From Spirochaetales bacterium (GTDB lineage: Bacteria > Spirochaetota > Spirochaetia > DSM-2461), in contig JAFGXR010000004.1 in NCBI GenBank assembly GCA_016936555.1, positions 24,888 through 88,887 of the forward strand: 64,000 nucleotides of DNA, written 5' to 3'. The translations under genes were made by a program, and so were the position numbers. The notes below the pieces were generated by a model. It ran no database searches and was not told the origin of the DNA. It worked only from the letters and a program-made list of their open reading frames with translations. Below, in pieces: positions 7,986 through 16,630 of the stretch (the stretch's first letter is position 1; each line of letters starts with the position of its first letter).

Positions 7986-9443
7986 ATGAAAAAAACATCA
8001 AAATTTTCCCTGATTCTGATTATGGCGCTAATCGGATGGTCCAGTCTGTACGGAGAAAACCCCGGCTCAAGCAGCGCCAATGATTCATACATTTATGCCA
8101 TGCAGGATAAATTCAGAGAAGTCGCCCGTACGACTCTGCCGGCGGTTATTGAAATCAATGTTACTGAAATAGTGAAGCAGACTATACCCGGGCAGGCTTT
8201 CCCCTGGAATTTCTTCGGAGATTCCTGGCCTTTTGCTCTTCCCGATCAGAATAATAACAACAATGGCAACAACCAGGCACCCCAGCCCCAGGAAAGAGAA
8301 TTCAGGAAAGAAGGGCTCGGTTCGGGAGTCCTGGTCAGACAGGACGGCAGGAAGTATTATGCCGTAACCAATAACCATGTCGTAGGAGAAGCGGACGAAA
8401 TCAGCGTCAAACTCTATGACGGGAGAACTTTTGACGCCACCGTAGTGGGAACCGACAGCAGAACCGATCTGGCTCTTATCACATTTGAAAGCCGGGAGGC
8501 TCTTCCCCTTATGACTCTCGCCGATTCGGAACAGCTCATGGTCGGCGATATCGTTTTCGCTGTTGGCAATCCTCTCGGTTTTGAATCGACGGTTACACAG
8601 GGAATCATCAGCGCTCTGGGAAGAAAAGCCCAGGAGGGAAGCACCATTGCGGATTTCACCGATTACATACAGACCGATGCCGCTATCAATCCCGGGAACT
8701 CCGGCGGAGCCCTGGTTAATCTCAAGGGGCAGCTGATCGGAATCAATACGTGGATTGCCTCCGGTTCGGGCGGCAGCGTCGGGCTGGGCTTCGCCATTCC
8801 GGTCAACACTGTAAAACGCGTTGTCGATGACTTTATCTCAAAGGGAAGGGTCGAATACGGATGGCTGGGCGTAACAATAGGAAATCCTCCCGCTGAGGGA
8901 ATAGACCTGAATGGCGAAACCGGTGCGTTTACCGGAAACATCTTCGCCGGATCGCCTGCGGAAAAAGGCGGTCTGCTGCCGGGAGACCTCATCACCGCGG
9001 TAGACGGTCAGAAAGTGGATTCGAGCGATCAGCTCCAGAGACTGATCGGAACACTGCCTCCGGGAAGGGAAATCTCTCTCGATATAATCAGACTGGGAAG
9101 AAAGCAGAATCTGAGGATCAGGCTGGATGCAAGAAAGACCGAAGAGGAAATCGGAAGGGACGGAGGTCTGTGGCCGGGAATATCAGTCATTTCGCTGACT
9201 GATGAATTACGGGATCAGCTCGACGTGGCCGGCAGAACAAAAGGTGTCGTCGTGGCCTATGTCGCCGAAGGTTCTTCATCGGCCGCAGCAGGTATACGCC
9301 AGGGCGATATCGTCACAAGAGTGAACAGCACCAGAATAGGCGATCTGACCGACTTCTACAAAGCTCTCAATGACGAGGGAGATGAGATCAACTTCCGGAT
9401 TCTGAGAGAGGGCAAAGAGATCCTGCTCGGAATTGTGAAATAA
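7986..9443 (+). CDS. htrA: HtrA/DegP-type periplasmic serine protease (Do)
   Basis: Periplasmic quality-control protease, 485 aa. Signal peptide at residues 1-23. A trypsin-like domain has the triad H131 (TNNHVV), D161 (RTDLAL) and S239 (GNSGGA). Two PDZ domains follow at about 285-375 and 395-480. An Asn/Gln-rich low-complexity insert (QNNNNNGNNQAPQPQ, ~88-102) sits in the LA-loop region. AGGAGG before ATG 7986 supports the start. It lies just after the hsp20 pair but behind a terminator, so it is probably separately transcribed. Confidence 0.95.
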   Translation: MKKTSKFSLILIMALIGWSSLYGENPGSSSANDSYIYAMQDKFREVARTTLPAVIEINVTEIVKQTIPGQAFPWNFFGDSWPFALPDQNNNNNGNNQAPQPQEREFRKEGLGSGVLVRQDGRKYYAVTNNHVVGEADEISVKLYDGRTFDATVVGTDSRTDLALITFESREALPLMTLADSEQLMVGDIVFAVGNPLGFESTVTQGIISALGRKAQEGSTIADFTDYIQTDAAINPGNSGGALVNLKGQLIGINTWIASGSGGSVGLGFAIPVNTVKRVVDDFISKGRVEYGWLGVTIGNPPAEGIDLNGETGAFTGNIFAGSPAEKGGLLPGDLITAVDGQKVDSSDQLQRLIGTLPPGREISLDIIRLGRKQNLRIRLDARKTEEEIGRDGGLWPGISVISLTDELRDQLDVAGRTKGVVVAYVAEGSSSAAAGIRQGDIVTRVNSTRIGDLTDFYKALNDEGDEINFRILREGKEILLGIVK

Positions 9444-9490
9444 AAAGCAATTATCGATCTGCCCGAATCAATAGATTGATTTAACACCTC

Positions 9491-9521
9491 GGGGAAGGAC
9501 TTCTGATAGAAGCCCTTCCCC
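9491..9521 (+). terminator. Hairpin after htrA, possible terminator
   Basis: GGGGAAGG (9491-9498) pairs with CCTTCCCC (9514-9521), and the inner CTTC (9500-9503) with GAAG (9509-9512), leaving one A/C mismatch. The following ATTCCTGTTAT is a poor T-tract, so termination may be partial. Confidence 0.5.
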
Positions 9522-9541
9522 ATTCCTGTTATACTGCTGCC

Positions 9542-10123
9542 ATGGATAAAATACATCTTGTCTCGTCTTCTCCCCGGAGACAGACACTTCTAACACAGAT
9601 GGGGATTCCCTATTCGGTCAATCCCGTTGATACAGAAGAGGATATGACCCGGAATCTCTCCCCGGAGGAACTGGCGGCATCAATCGCAGAAGAAAAACTC
9701 CACGCCTTTCTGAAAAACCCTCCCGCCGATGTCAGTTGGGCCGTCGCCGCCGATACATTCATTTCATACATGAACAGAAGAGTCGGCAAACCGGTCGACA
9801 GAAATGATGCGGAAAGGGAACTGAAAAGCCTCTCCGGCAAAACCCATCAGGTCTTAACGGGAATTGCGCTCTATTGCAGGCGTGACGATGTCATATTATC
9901 TGAAGTCGATATAACCGATGTGACGTTCCGCTCTCTGACCCCCCGGGAGATCGAATGGTACCTCGATTCGGGAGAATGGGAAGGCGTGGCCGGCTCATAC
10001 CGCATTCAGGGCAAGGGAGAGTGCCTTATTAGCGGAATTAATGGTTCCTACAGCAATGTCATGGGGTTGCCAATCACCCGCTTTTATGGCATGTTATCGA
10101 AGTTGGACTTTACGTTCGACTAA
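9542..10123 (+). CDS. maf: Maf-family nucleotide pyrophosphatase
   Basis: House-cleaning nucleoside triphosphate pyrophosphatase, 193 aa, usual length. The N-terminus IHLVSSSPRRQTLLTQMGI contains the Maf SxSPRR motif; VAADTF carries the catalytic aspartate; GKTHQVLTG and EWEGVAGSYRIQGKGE are further family motifs. The second group suits the dTTP/UTP pyrophosphatase (YhdE) subgroup. No clear Shine-Dalgarno before ATG 9542. Located 75 bases upstream of rpsB. Confidence 0.92.
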   Translation: MDKIHLVSSSPRRQTLLTQMGIPYSVNPVDTEEDMTRNLSPEELAASIAEEKLHAFLKNPPADVSWAVAADTFISYMNRRVGKPVDRNDAERELKSLSGKTHQVLTGIALYCRRDDVILSEVDITDVTFRSLTPREIEWYLDSGEWEGVAGSYRIQGKGECLISGINGSYSNVMGLPITRFYGMLSKLDFTFD

Positions 10124-10164
10124 TTTCCGGCAGACCGGTTCTGCTGAGACTCAACGAGAAGGAT

Positions 10165-10186
10165 GCATACTTGACTCAAAGTATGC
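10165..10186 (+). promoter_or_regulatory. Hairpin directly before the rpsB ribosome site
   Basis: GCATACTT (10165-10172), six-base loop, AAGTATGC (10179-10186): a perfect 8-bp stem ending two bases before AGGAGG (10189-10194) of rpsB. No T-tract follows, so it is not a terminator of maf. Leader autoregulation by S2, as known for rpsB of other bacteria, is possible but the structure is not one I recognise. Confidence 0.5.
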
Positions 10187-10198
10187 CCAGGAGGCTAC

Positions 10199-11017
10199 AT
10201 GGCTGTAGTAACAATGAAAAACCTGCTTGAATCAGGTGTACATTTCGGTCACCAGACAAAACGCTGGGACCCCAGAATGAAGAAGTTCATCTTCGCCCAG
10301 AGAAACGGTATTCACATTATCGATCTCCAGAAAACAATCGTTTCCATCAAAGACGCTTACGATGCTGTAAGAGCGACTGTACTCAAAGGTCAGTCGGTTC
10401 TCTTCGTTGGAACAAAAAAGCAGGCACAGGTAGCCGTAGCGAAAGAAGCCGAAAGATGCGGAATGCATTACATCAACAACAGATGGCTCGGCGGAATGCT
10501 CACAAACTTTTCCACCATTAAAAAATCACTCCTCAGACTTAAAAAAATTGAGAAGATGGAAATTGACGGAACATTTGAGCAGCTCACGAAAAAAGAGGTA
10601 TCCAGACTTCTGAAAGAGAAGGGAAAACTGGAGAAAAACCTCGGCGGTATCAAAGAGATGAAAGATCTCCCCGGAATCGTCTTTATCATCGATACCAAAA
10701 AAGAATCCATCGCTGTGGCGGAAGCGCACAGAATGGGCATTCCCATAGTTGCGGTTGTCGATACAAACTGTAACCCCGAAGGGATTGATTTCCCCATCCC
10801 CGGTAACGATGACGCTATCAGAGCGATCAGCCTTTTCACACAGGTTATCGCCAACGCCGTAATCGAAGCCGACAACGAAACCGGTCTTAAAGTTATCGAA
10901 ACTCTTCAGGATGATGAAGATGAAGAAGCTTACAATGAAGCGGCTGCTGATTCTTACGATGAAGAAGCTTCTGCGGAAGACAAGAACGTTGTGTACAGCA
11001 CAGAGGATGAGGAGTAA
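10199..11017 (+). CDS. rpsB: 30S ribosomal protein S2
   Basis: 272 aa. Conserved start [22 protein letters not shown], then [23 protein letters not shown] and [10 protein letters not shown] are S2 signatures. The C-terminal ~45 residues form a very acidic extension ([19 protein letters not shown]...) beyond the S2 core. AGGAGG precedes ATG 10199. First gene of the rpsB-tsf operon, with tsf three bases after its stop. Confidence 0.98.
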   Translation: MAVVTMKNLLESGVHFGHQTKRWDPRMKKFIFAQRNGIHIIDLQKTIVSIKDAYDAVRATVLKGQSVLFVGTKKQAQVAVAKEAERCGMHYINNRWLGGMLTNFSTIKKSLLRLKKIEKMEIDGTFEQLTKKEVSRLLKEKGKLEKNLGGIKEMKDLPGIVFIIDTKKESIAVAEAHRMGIPIVAVVDTNCNPEGIDFPIPGNDDAIRAISLFTQVIANAVIEADNETGLKVIETLQDDEDEEAYNEAAADSYDEEASAEDKNVVYSTEDEE

Positions 11018-11020
11018 TCA

Positions 11021-11863
11021 ATGGCCGTATCACCAGCAGACGTAAAGAAACTGAGAGACAAAACCGGAGCCGGTATGCTCGACTGTAAAAACGCCCTTGT
11101 TGAAGCGAACGGAGACTTCGCCGAAGCGGAAAAAGTGCTCAAGAAAGCCGGTCTTGCCAAAGCGGACAAGAAAAGCGGCAGAGCGACTACGGAAGGTAAC
11201 ATTTTTACAAAAATCACCGGTAACAAAGCTGTAATTCTCGAACTGACATGTGAAACCGATTTCGTTGCTTCCAACGACACATTCCAGGGAACTGGAGCGA
11301 AGCTCGTGGAAACAGTAATCGAAAAAGGTCTTACAGAAGTAACCGATGAACTGAATGACATGGTTAAAGAAGCCATTGCCGTTCTCAACGAGAACATGTC
11401 CGTAAAGAGATTCTCTGTTATGGATATCGCGGATGACGAAGCTGTCGTGGATTACATTCACGCCGGCGGAAAAATCGGGGTTCTCATCAAAGTAAAATGT
11501 GACAGCGCCGCGACAGCAGCGAAAGAAGAAGTCAGAACTTTCGCTTTCGATGCCGCTCTCCACGCCGCCGCGTACAATCCCACCTTCCTCAACAAAGATT
11601 CCGTAGATGCGAAATACATCGCGGATCAGGAAGAAATCTTCACAGCCCAGACTCTGGCGCTCGGAAAACCCGAAAACGTTGCCGCAGGTATCGTTAAAGG
11701 TAAAATGTCCAAGCATATTGCCCAGATCTGTTTTGTTGACCAGAAGTTTGTAAAAGATGATAAGATTTCTGTCAAAGAAGCTGCAGACCAGGCTGGAAAA
11801 GCCGTTGGCGGAACTGTTGCACTGACAGATTACATCTACTTCCAGGTTGGAGAAGAACTGTAG
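11021..11863 (+). CDS. tsf: Elongation factor Ts
   Basis: Guanine nucleotide exchange factor for EF-Tu, 280 aa. N-terminal UBA-like domain VKKLRDKTGAGMLDCKNALVE, then the core with ILELTCETDFVA and HAAAYNP, and C-terminal KMSKHIAQICFVDQKFVKDDKISV. GAGGAGT of the rpsB end serves as its ribosome site. Followed by two hairpins that may reduce readthrough into frr. Confidence 0.98.
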   Translation: MAVSPADVKKLRDKTGAGMLDCKNALVEANGDFAEAEKVLKKAGLAKADKKSGRATTEGNIFTKITGNKAVILELTCETDFVASNDTFQGTGAKLVETVIEKGLTEVTDELNDMVKEAIAVLNENMSVKRFSVMDIADDEAVVDYIHAGGKIGVLIKVKCDSAATAAKEEVRTFAFDAALHAAAYNPTFLNKDSVDAKYIADQEEIFTAQTLALGKPENVAAGIVKGKMSKHIAQICFVDQKFVKDDKISVKEAADQAGKAVGGTVALTDYIYFQVGEEL

Positions 11864-11867
11864 GAAG

Positions 11868-11933
11868 CTTCAGACTCTGAAGTTTCCCTTCGGACATAAC
11901 CGGTCTTTAAGCCGAAAGCCGGCTTAAAGACCG
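11868..11933 (+). terminator. Two hairpins between tsf and frr, likely attenuator
   Basis: Immediately after the tsf stop, CTTCAGA-C-TCTGAAG (11868-11882) is a 15-base interrupted palindrome. Then CGGTCTTTAAGCC (11901-11913) and GGCTTAAAGACCG (11921-11933) form a perfect 13-bp stem with a 7-base loop. Only a short ATTTTTA follows, so partial termination is more likely than complete. A further hairpin CCCCTG/CAGGG G (11964-11980) lies just before frr. Confidence 0.65.
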
Positions 11934-12010
11934 CCGGATAAGATTTTTAACAGAGTTATATCCCCCCTGGACTTCAGGGGCGGATATTCTGAATTTAAAG
12001 GGGAGAACAA

Positions 12011-12553
12011 ATGAATACTGTAAAATCAAACACTCAGGACAAAATGGAGAAAACCATTAAATCTCTGGGAGATGAGTTCAACACGATCAGAACGGGACGT
12101 GCCTCCGCATCTCTTTTTGATAGAGTTATGGTGGAGTATTACGGGAATCCCACTCCCCTCAATCAGGTGGCGAATATATCCATTCCCGAAGCCAGGCTTA
12201 TAGTCGTGCAGCCTTTCGATAAAAACTCCCTGGGAGATATCGAAAAAGCTATACTCACGTCCGATCTCGGACTGAATCCTTCTAACGACGGTAAAGTGAT
12301 CCGCATTTCCATTCCCCCTCTGACAGAGGAGAGAAGAAAGGATCTGGTAAAACAGGCTAAAGCTGTTGCGGAAAATTCCCGTGTCGCGATCAGAAACCTG
12401 CGCAGAGATGCCAATGATGCCGTTAAAAAAGGCGATTTCCCAGAGGATGAGCAGAAAAAGGGCACAGAAGAAATCCAGAAGCTCACCGATGATTACATCA
12501 AAAAGATAAACGATATCCTTGCCGTAAAGGAAAAGGAGATAATGGAGATTTAA
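12011..12553 (+). CDS. frr: Ribosome recycling factor
   Basis: 180 aa, usual length is ~185. Splits post-termination ribosomes together with EF-G. Recognised by KTIKSLGDEFNTIRTGRAS, YYGNPTPLNQVANISIPEAR, IRISIPPLTEERRKDLVK and the C-terminal helical arm. AAGGGGAG ribosome site before ATG 12011. Its stop shares one base with the uppS start. Confidence 0.98.
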   Translation: MNTVKSNTQDKMEKTIKSLGDEFNTIRTGRASASLFDRVMVEYYGNPTPLNQVANISIPEARLIVVQPFDKNSLGDIEKAILTSDLGLNPSNDGKVIRISIPPLTEERRKDLVKQAKAVAENSRVAIRNLRRDANDAVKKGDFPEDEQKKGTEEIQKLTDDYIKKINDILAVKEKEIMEI

Positions 12554-13275
12554 TGTCTGGAAATATTGCAGCATTAATTGATCCGAATAAACTGCCGGAC
12601 CATGTCGGCATTATTATGGACGGAAACGGCCGCTGGGCAAAGAACCGCGGACTTATCCGTTCCAAAGGGCACCGTGAAGGACTCGAATCGGCGAAGCGCA
12701 TTGTAAAAGCCGCATCGGATCTGGGGTTGAAGTACATCTCGCTCTATGTCTTTTCCACGGAAAACTGGAAGAGAGCCGAAGATGAAATTTCCTTTCTCAT
12801 GGTATTGATAAAGACTTACCTGAAGAGCGAATTCCAATTCTACAAAGACAATAAAATTAAAGTCGTCCACAGCGGTGATCTTGAAGGATTACCGGCGGAT
12901 ATTCAGAAAGAGATCGTCACGATAGTACATGATACTGAGAATTTTTCCGGTCTCACAATGAATCTGCTCATCAATTACGGAGGCAAGGATGAAATCCTGA
13001 GAGCCGTAAACCGGTGGCGGAGTTCGGGCGATGAGATGGCGCTGACAGAAGAGGTTCTATACCGATATCTCGATGCTCCCGAAGTTCCGCCTCTTGATCT
13101 TGTCGTAAGATCAGCGGGGGAAAGGCGCCTCAGCAATTTCCTTCTCTGGCAGAGCGCCTATACGGAATACTATTTTTCAGACAAACTCTGGCCGGACTGG
13201 TATCCTGACGATCTGTTCGATGCCATAATCGCCTATCAGAAAAGAGACCGACGATTCGGAGGAGTTAAAAAATGA
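12553..13275 (+). CDS. uppS: Isoprenyl (undecaprenyl) diphosphate synthase
   Basis: Cis-prenyltransferase making the C55 lipid carrier for cell-wall synthesis, 240 aa. HVGIIMDGNGRWAKNRG (catalytic D23), SLYVFSTENWKR, LLINYGGKDEI and DLVVRSAGERRLSNFLLWQSAYTEYYF are the conserved regions. GERR replaces the usual GExR region without loss of arginines. Overlaps cdsA by four bases (ATGA), so coupled translation is expected. Confidence 0.97.
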   Translation: MSGNIAALIDPNKLPDHVGIIMDGNGRWAKNRGLIRSKGHREGLESAKRIVKAASDLGLKYISLYVFSTENWKRAEDEISFLMVLIKTYLKSEFQFYKDNKIKVVHSGDLEGLPADIQKEIVTIVHDTENFSGLTMNLLINYGGKDEILRAVNRWRSSGDEMALTEEVLYRYLDAPEVPPLDLVVRSAGERRLSNFLLWQSAYTEYYFSDKLWPDWYPDDLFDAIIAYQKRDRRFGGVKK

Positions 13276-14120
13276 ATAATCTGACAAAACGGATTCTGCT
13301 GTTTGTCATTGCCATACCGGGTCTTTCGGCTCTCATTCTCTTCGGAAATGTCTGGCACTACCTGCCGGTGAATTTACTGGTCATCATTCTCGGCGCCCTC
13401 GGCTCCTATGAAATGGCCGGGATGTTCCATGCCATGGATATTCCAGTCAACAAAACATTTCTGACGGTCAGCGGTGCTCTGATTCCCGCTATCACCTGGA
13501 TGCAGGTGATCGGGATGGTCAATTCGGGCAGCGTTCTTTTTTTCATAACCCTTCTGGTTATTCTGATTTTTGTTATCAGCCTGAAACCGGCGGACGAGAG
13601 TTTCGCGAAGAACCTTCCAGTCATGTCCGCATCGATCATGACGCTTTTTTATCCCGGGGTTTTTCTCAGCTATATTACGAGAATTACCTCGCTGCCCGAA
13701 AGTCCGGTCATCCTTCTCATTTTTATGTGTATCGTTTATCTGAACGATTCCAATGCCTGGCTTTTCGGTATGCTCTGGGGTAAAAAATCCAGAGGATTCG
13801 TCGCCGTCAGCCCCAATAAGAGCCTGATCGGATTCTTCGGCGGGGTTCTTGCATCAGTTATTGTCGCCGTATCGAGCCGTTTCATATTTCCGGAAATCAT
13901 CACCGGCTCCATACCTCTTCTCATAGGATTGGGAATCGTGGCCGGTGTGACGGGAATCATCGGCGACCTGGTGGAATCTGCTATGAAACGTTCTTCCGGG
14001 GTAAAAGATTCGGGAAGTATTATTCCCGGGCGCGGAGGGATGCTGGATTCCATAGATTCACTGATTTTTGCCGCACCGGGGTTTTATTATGTAATACTTC
14101 TGGCCACCGCCGGTTTATAG
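13272..14120 (+). CDS. cdsA: Phosphatidate cytidylyltransferase
   Basis: Integral membrane enzyme making CDP-diacylglycerol from phosphatidate and CTP, 282 aa with about seven to eight hydrophobic helices. The C-terminal signature ESAMKRSSGVKDSGSIIPGRGGMLDSIDS matches the CDP-diglyceride synthetase pattern with its paired aspartates. Between uppS (overlap 4 bases) and dxr (25-base gap). Confidence 0.96.
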   Translation: MNNLTKRILLFVIAIPGLSALILFGNVWHYLPVNLLVIILGALGSYEMAGMFHAMDIPVNKTFLTVSGALIPAITWMQVIGMVNSGSVLFFITLLVILIFVISLKPADESFAKNLPVMSASIMTLFYPGVFLSYITRITSLPESPVILLIFMCIVYLNDSNAWLFGMLWGKKSRGFVAVSPNKSLIGFFGGVLASVIVAVSSRFIFPEIITGSIPLLIGLGIVAGVTGIIGDLVESAMKRSSGVKDSGSIIPGRGGMLDSIDSLIFAAPGFYYVILLATAGL

Positions 14121-14145
14121 AGCAGAAACCAATCAGGAGATTCAA

Positions 14146-15273
14146 TTGAAGAAGGTTATTGTCCTGGGAAGTACAGGTTCGATCGGAACTTCCGCTTTGG
14201 ATATTATCCGCCACAACAGAGAAGACTTCCAACTTGCGGCAATCAGCGCCAACAGCAGAGAGAAAGAACTGCTCGCCCAGGCAGAGGAATTCGATGTTCC
14301 GACTCTGGCTTTGACCGGTGCTGCCGCTTCTGACAGCAGGATTTCATACTGCGGCTCTGAAGGGCTGATTAATCTGATAAGGGAAACAGAAGCCCATATC
14401 GTCGTAAACGGTATCTCCGGAGCTGTGGGGCTGCCCCCCTCTGTAGCGGCTCTGGAAAGCGGCAAGGATCTGGCTCTGGCCAACAAGGAAACCATGGTTA
14501 TGGCGGGACGGCTGATAAACGATCTGGCGGCAAGGAACAACAGAACCATTCTGCCCGTAGATTCGGAACACAGCGCCATTTTCCACCTTATGGAAGGGAG
14601 AGACCCGGGTCAGATAGAAGAGTTTATCATAACCGCTTCGGGCGGACCTTTCCGCGGCTATAGAGCCGGGCAATTGAAAAAGGTAACGCCCCGGGAAGCT
14701 ATGAAGCACCCGACCTGGGATATGGGCTATAAAATCAGTATTGATTCGGCGACAATGGCCAATAAAGGTCTGGAAGTGATTGAATGCTGGAGGTTATTCG
14801 ATATTCCCCTGGCAAAGATCAAAGTCCTTGTACATCCCCAGAGCCTTGTACATTCTCTCATCAGGACCAAAGACCTGGCCATGTACGCCCATATCAGCCA
14901 TCCCGATATGCGTCTTCCCATACAGAACGCTCTCTACTACCCCGAAATACAACCGGTTCAAAGCAGCTTTCTTGATCTGGCAGGTAAAGAAATGACGTTC
15001 TTCGATCCCGACAGTGAGAATTTTCCCATGCTTCCCCTCGCTTACAGAGCCGCAGAAAGCGGAGGGTCTTATCCCATTGTCTATAACGCCGTCAATGAAG
15101 TGGCCGTTCAGGCTTTTGTCGATAAAAAAATCGGATTTACTCAGATTCCGGAAGTCACGGATTTAATGTTGAGCCGGGACTGGTCCGGTGAACCGCAAAG
15201 CTTTGAAGAAGTCATGGCGGTTGACAGACTCTGCCGTCAAAAAGCCGATGAACTTATACTGAAAAGGAATTGA
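14146..15273 (+). CDS. dxr: 1-deoxy-D-xylulose 5-phosphate reductoisomerase
   Basis: Second step of the MEP isoprenoid pathway, NADPH-dependent, 375 aa. GSTGSIGTSALDI is the nucleotide-binding loop, LANKETMVMAG and DSEHSAI (metal-binding Asp/Glu) the active site, and ASGGPFR and NKGLEVIEC further conserved parts. The start is TTG at 14146, with AGGAGA 6 bases upstream; no ATG fits. Its presence beside uppS shows that polyprenol precursors come from the MEP route. Confidence 0.97.
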   Translation: MKKVIVLGSTGSIGTSALDIIRHNREDFQLAAISANSREKELLAQAEEFDVPTLALTGAAASDSRISYCGSEGLINLIRETEAHIVVNGISGAVGLPPSVAALESGKDLALANKETMVMAGRLINDLAARNNRTILPVDSEHSAIFHLMEGRDPGQIEEFIITASGGPFRGYRAGQLKKVTPREAMKHPTWDMGYKISIDSATMANKGLEVIECWRLFDIPLAKIKVLVHPQSLVHSLIRTKDLAMYAHISHPDMRLPIQNALYYPEIQPVQSSFLDLAGKEMTFFDPDSENFPMLPLAYRAAESGGSYPIVYNAVNEVAVQAFVDKKIGFTQIPEVTDLMLSRDWSGEPQSFEEVMAVDRLCRQKADELILKRN

Positions 15274-15274
15274 A

Positions 15275-16630
15275 ATGTTTTTTACCATATTGCTCGGTCT
15301 TCTGGCTCTTTCAGTCGTAGTCCTCGTTCACGAACTGGGCCATTTTGCCGCCGCCCGATTAAGCGGAATCGAAGTAGAGGCTTTTTCCATCGGCTGGGGC
15401 AAAGCCATTTTTAAAAAAAAGATAGGAAATACCGAATACCGGATTGCTCCCCTCCCCCTTGGCGGTTACTGCAAAATGAAAGGGGAACACGCCCTGATCG
15501 AAGCGATTGAAGCGAAGGAAAAATCCATTCCAATGGAAGAAGGAGCATTTTATTCGGCCTCCCCCTTAAAAAGGATTGCCGTTGCCCTGGCCGGACCGGC
15601 GGCCAATTTCTTTTTCGCCGGACTGGTACTGACAGTCATCTTCTTTGTCGGTTATGAAGAACCGTCCTTCCAGAACAAAATCATTCTCGCGTCCTCATTT
15701 GACAATACCGGGAAAGTCTGGCCGGCCGATCTAGCGGGACTGCAAACCGGGGATAAGATAATCGCGATAAACGGTGTCGAAACAGAGAACTACAACCAAA
15801 TTGCCGAAATCCTGGGAGTTTCCGCACGAAAAAGCCTTGAGCTTCTCGTTCTCAGAGAGGGGCGCCAGATCATACTGCATCTGACTCCGGAACTGAACAG
15901 GGACACAGGAGCGGGAATGGCCGGAATCTACCAGTGGATCGATCCGGTTATAGGCTCTGTCAAGGAAAACTCGAAAGCATCGGAAGCCGGTTTACAAGAG
16001 GGTGATATAATCAGAACCATCAATAATACAGCGATTCGCCATTCTCTTGATATTTCAATGATCATGGCTTCGGAACCGAAACTGCTGGAGATTGACTATG
16101 AGCGGGAGGGATCCTTAAGACACTGTTCCATCGAAACCGATTTCAGTCTTGAAGATTTCAGATTGGGCATAACCTACAGGTACGACATTTACAGAACACC
16201 TGATTATAATATAATTCAGGCTTTCGGCCGCGGCTTCGGGGACGCTGTAGAGACCCTTGTTTTAAGCGCCAGGGGGCTTAAGCTCCTTTTCAGCGGACTG
16301 AATCTGAACAAAGCGGTTTCCGGACCGATCCGCATTACCTATTTTGCCGGAGAAGTCGCCGCAAACGGTTTCGCCCAGGGCCTGGGCAAAGGATTCCTGT
16401 CGTTTTTCCAGTTTGTCAGTTTTATATCCATAGCGCTCTTTTTTATGAATCTTCTTCCCATTCCGGCTCTGGACGGAGGGCAGATAGTTTTGTTTATATA
16501 TGAAATAATAAAAAAGTCCCCTTTATCCCCCAATTCTGTATACAGATATCAGATGATCGGGACTTTTCTCATACTTCTTCTGGTGCTTCTCACGACAACC
16601 AGCGATATCTTATTTTTGGCAGGGAAATAA
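15275..16630 (+). CDS. rseP: RIP zinc metalloprotease, RseP/site-2 protease family
   Basis: Inner-membrane intramembrane protease, 451 aa. HELGH at residues 19-23 in the first helix and LPIPALDGG near the C-terminus give the zinc ligands. Two PDZ-like domains lie in the periplasmic part (about residues 140-200 and 215-290). Begins one base after dxr. In other bacteria it cleaves anti-sigma factors or leftover signal peptides; no anti-sigma gene is in this window. Confidence 0.95.
   Translation: MFFTILLGLLALSVVVLVHELGHFAAARLSGIEVEAFSIGWGKAIFKKKIGNTEYRIAPLPLGGYCKMKGEHALIEAIEAKEKSIPMEEGAFYSASPLKRIAVALAGPAANFFFAGLVLTVIFFVGYEEPSFQNKIILASSFDNTGKVWPADLAGLQTGDKIIAINGVETENYNQIAEILGVSARKSLELLVLREGRQIILHLTPELNRDTGAGMAGIYQWIDPVIGSVKENSKASEAGLQEGDIIRTINNTAIRHSLDISMIMASEPKLLEIDYEREGSLRHCSIETDFSLEDFRLGITYRYDIYRTPDYNIIQAFGRGFGDAVETLVLSARGLKLLFSGLNLNKAVSGPIRITYFAGEVAANGFAQGLGKGFLSFFQFVSFISIALFFMNLLPIPALDGGQIVLFIYEIIKKSPLSPNSVYRYQMIGTFLILLLVLLTTTSDILFLAGK

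Noticed and set aside
9530..9535. TATACT just before maf as a leaderless promoter
   Set aside because: No -35 element at normal spacing; could be chance in a short gap.
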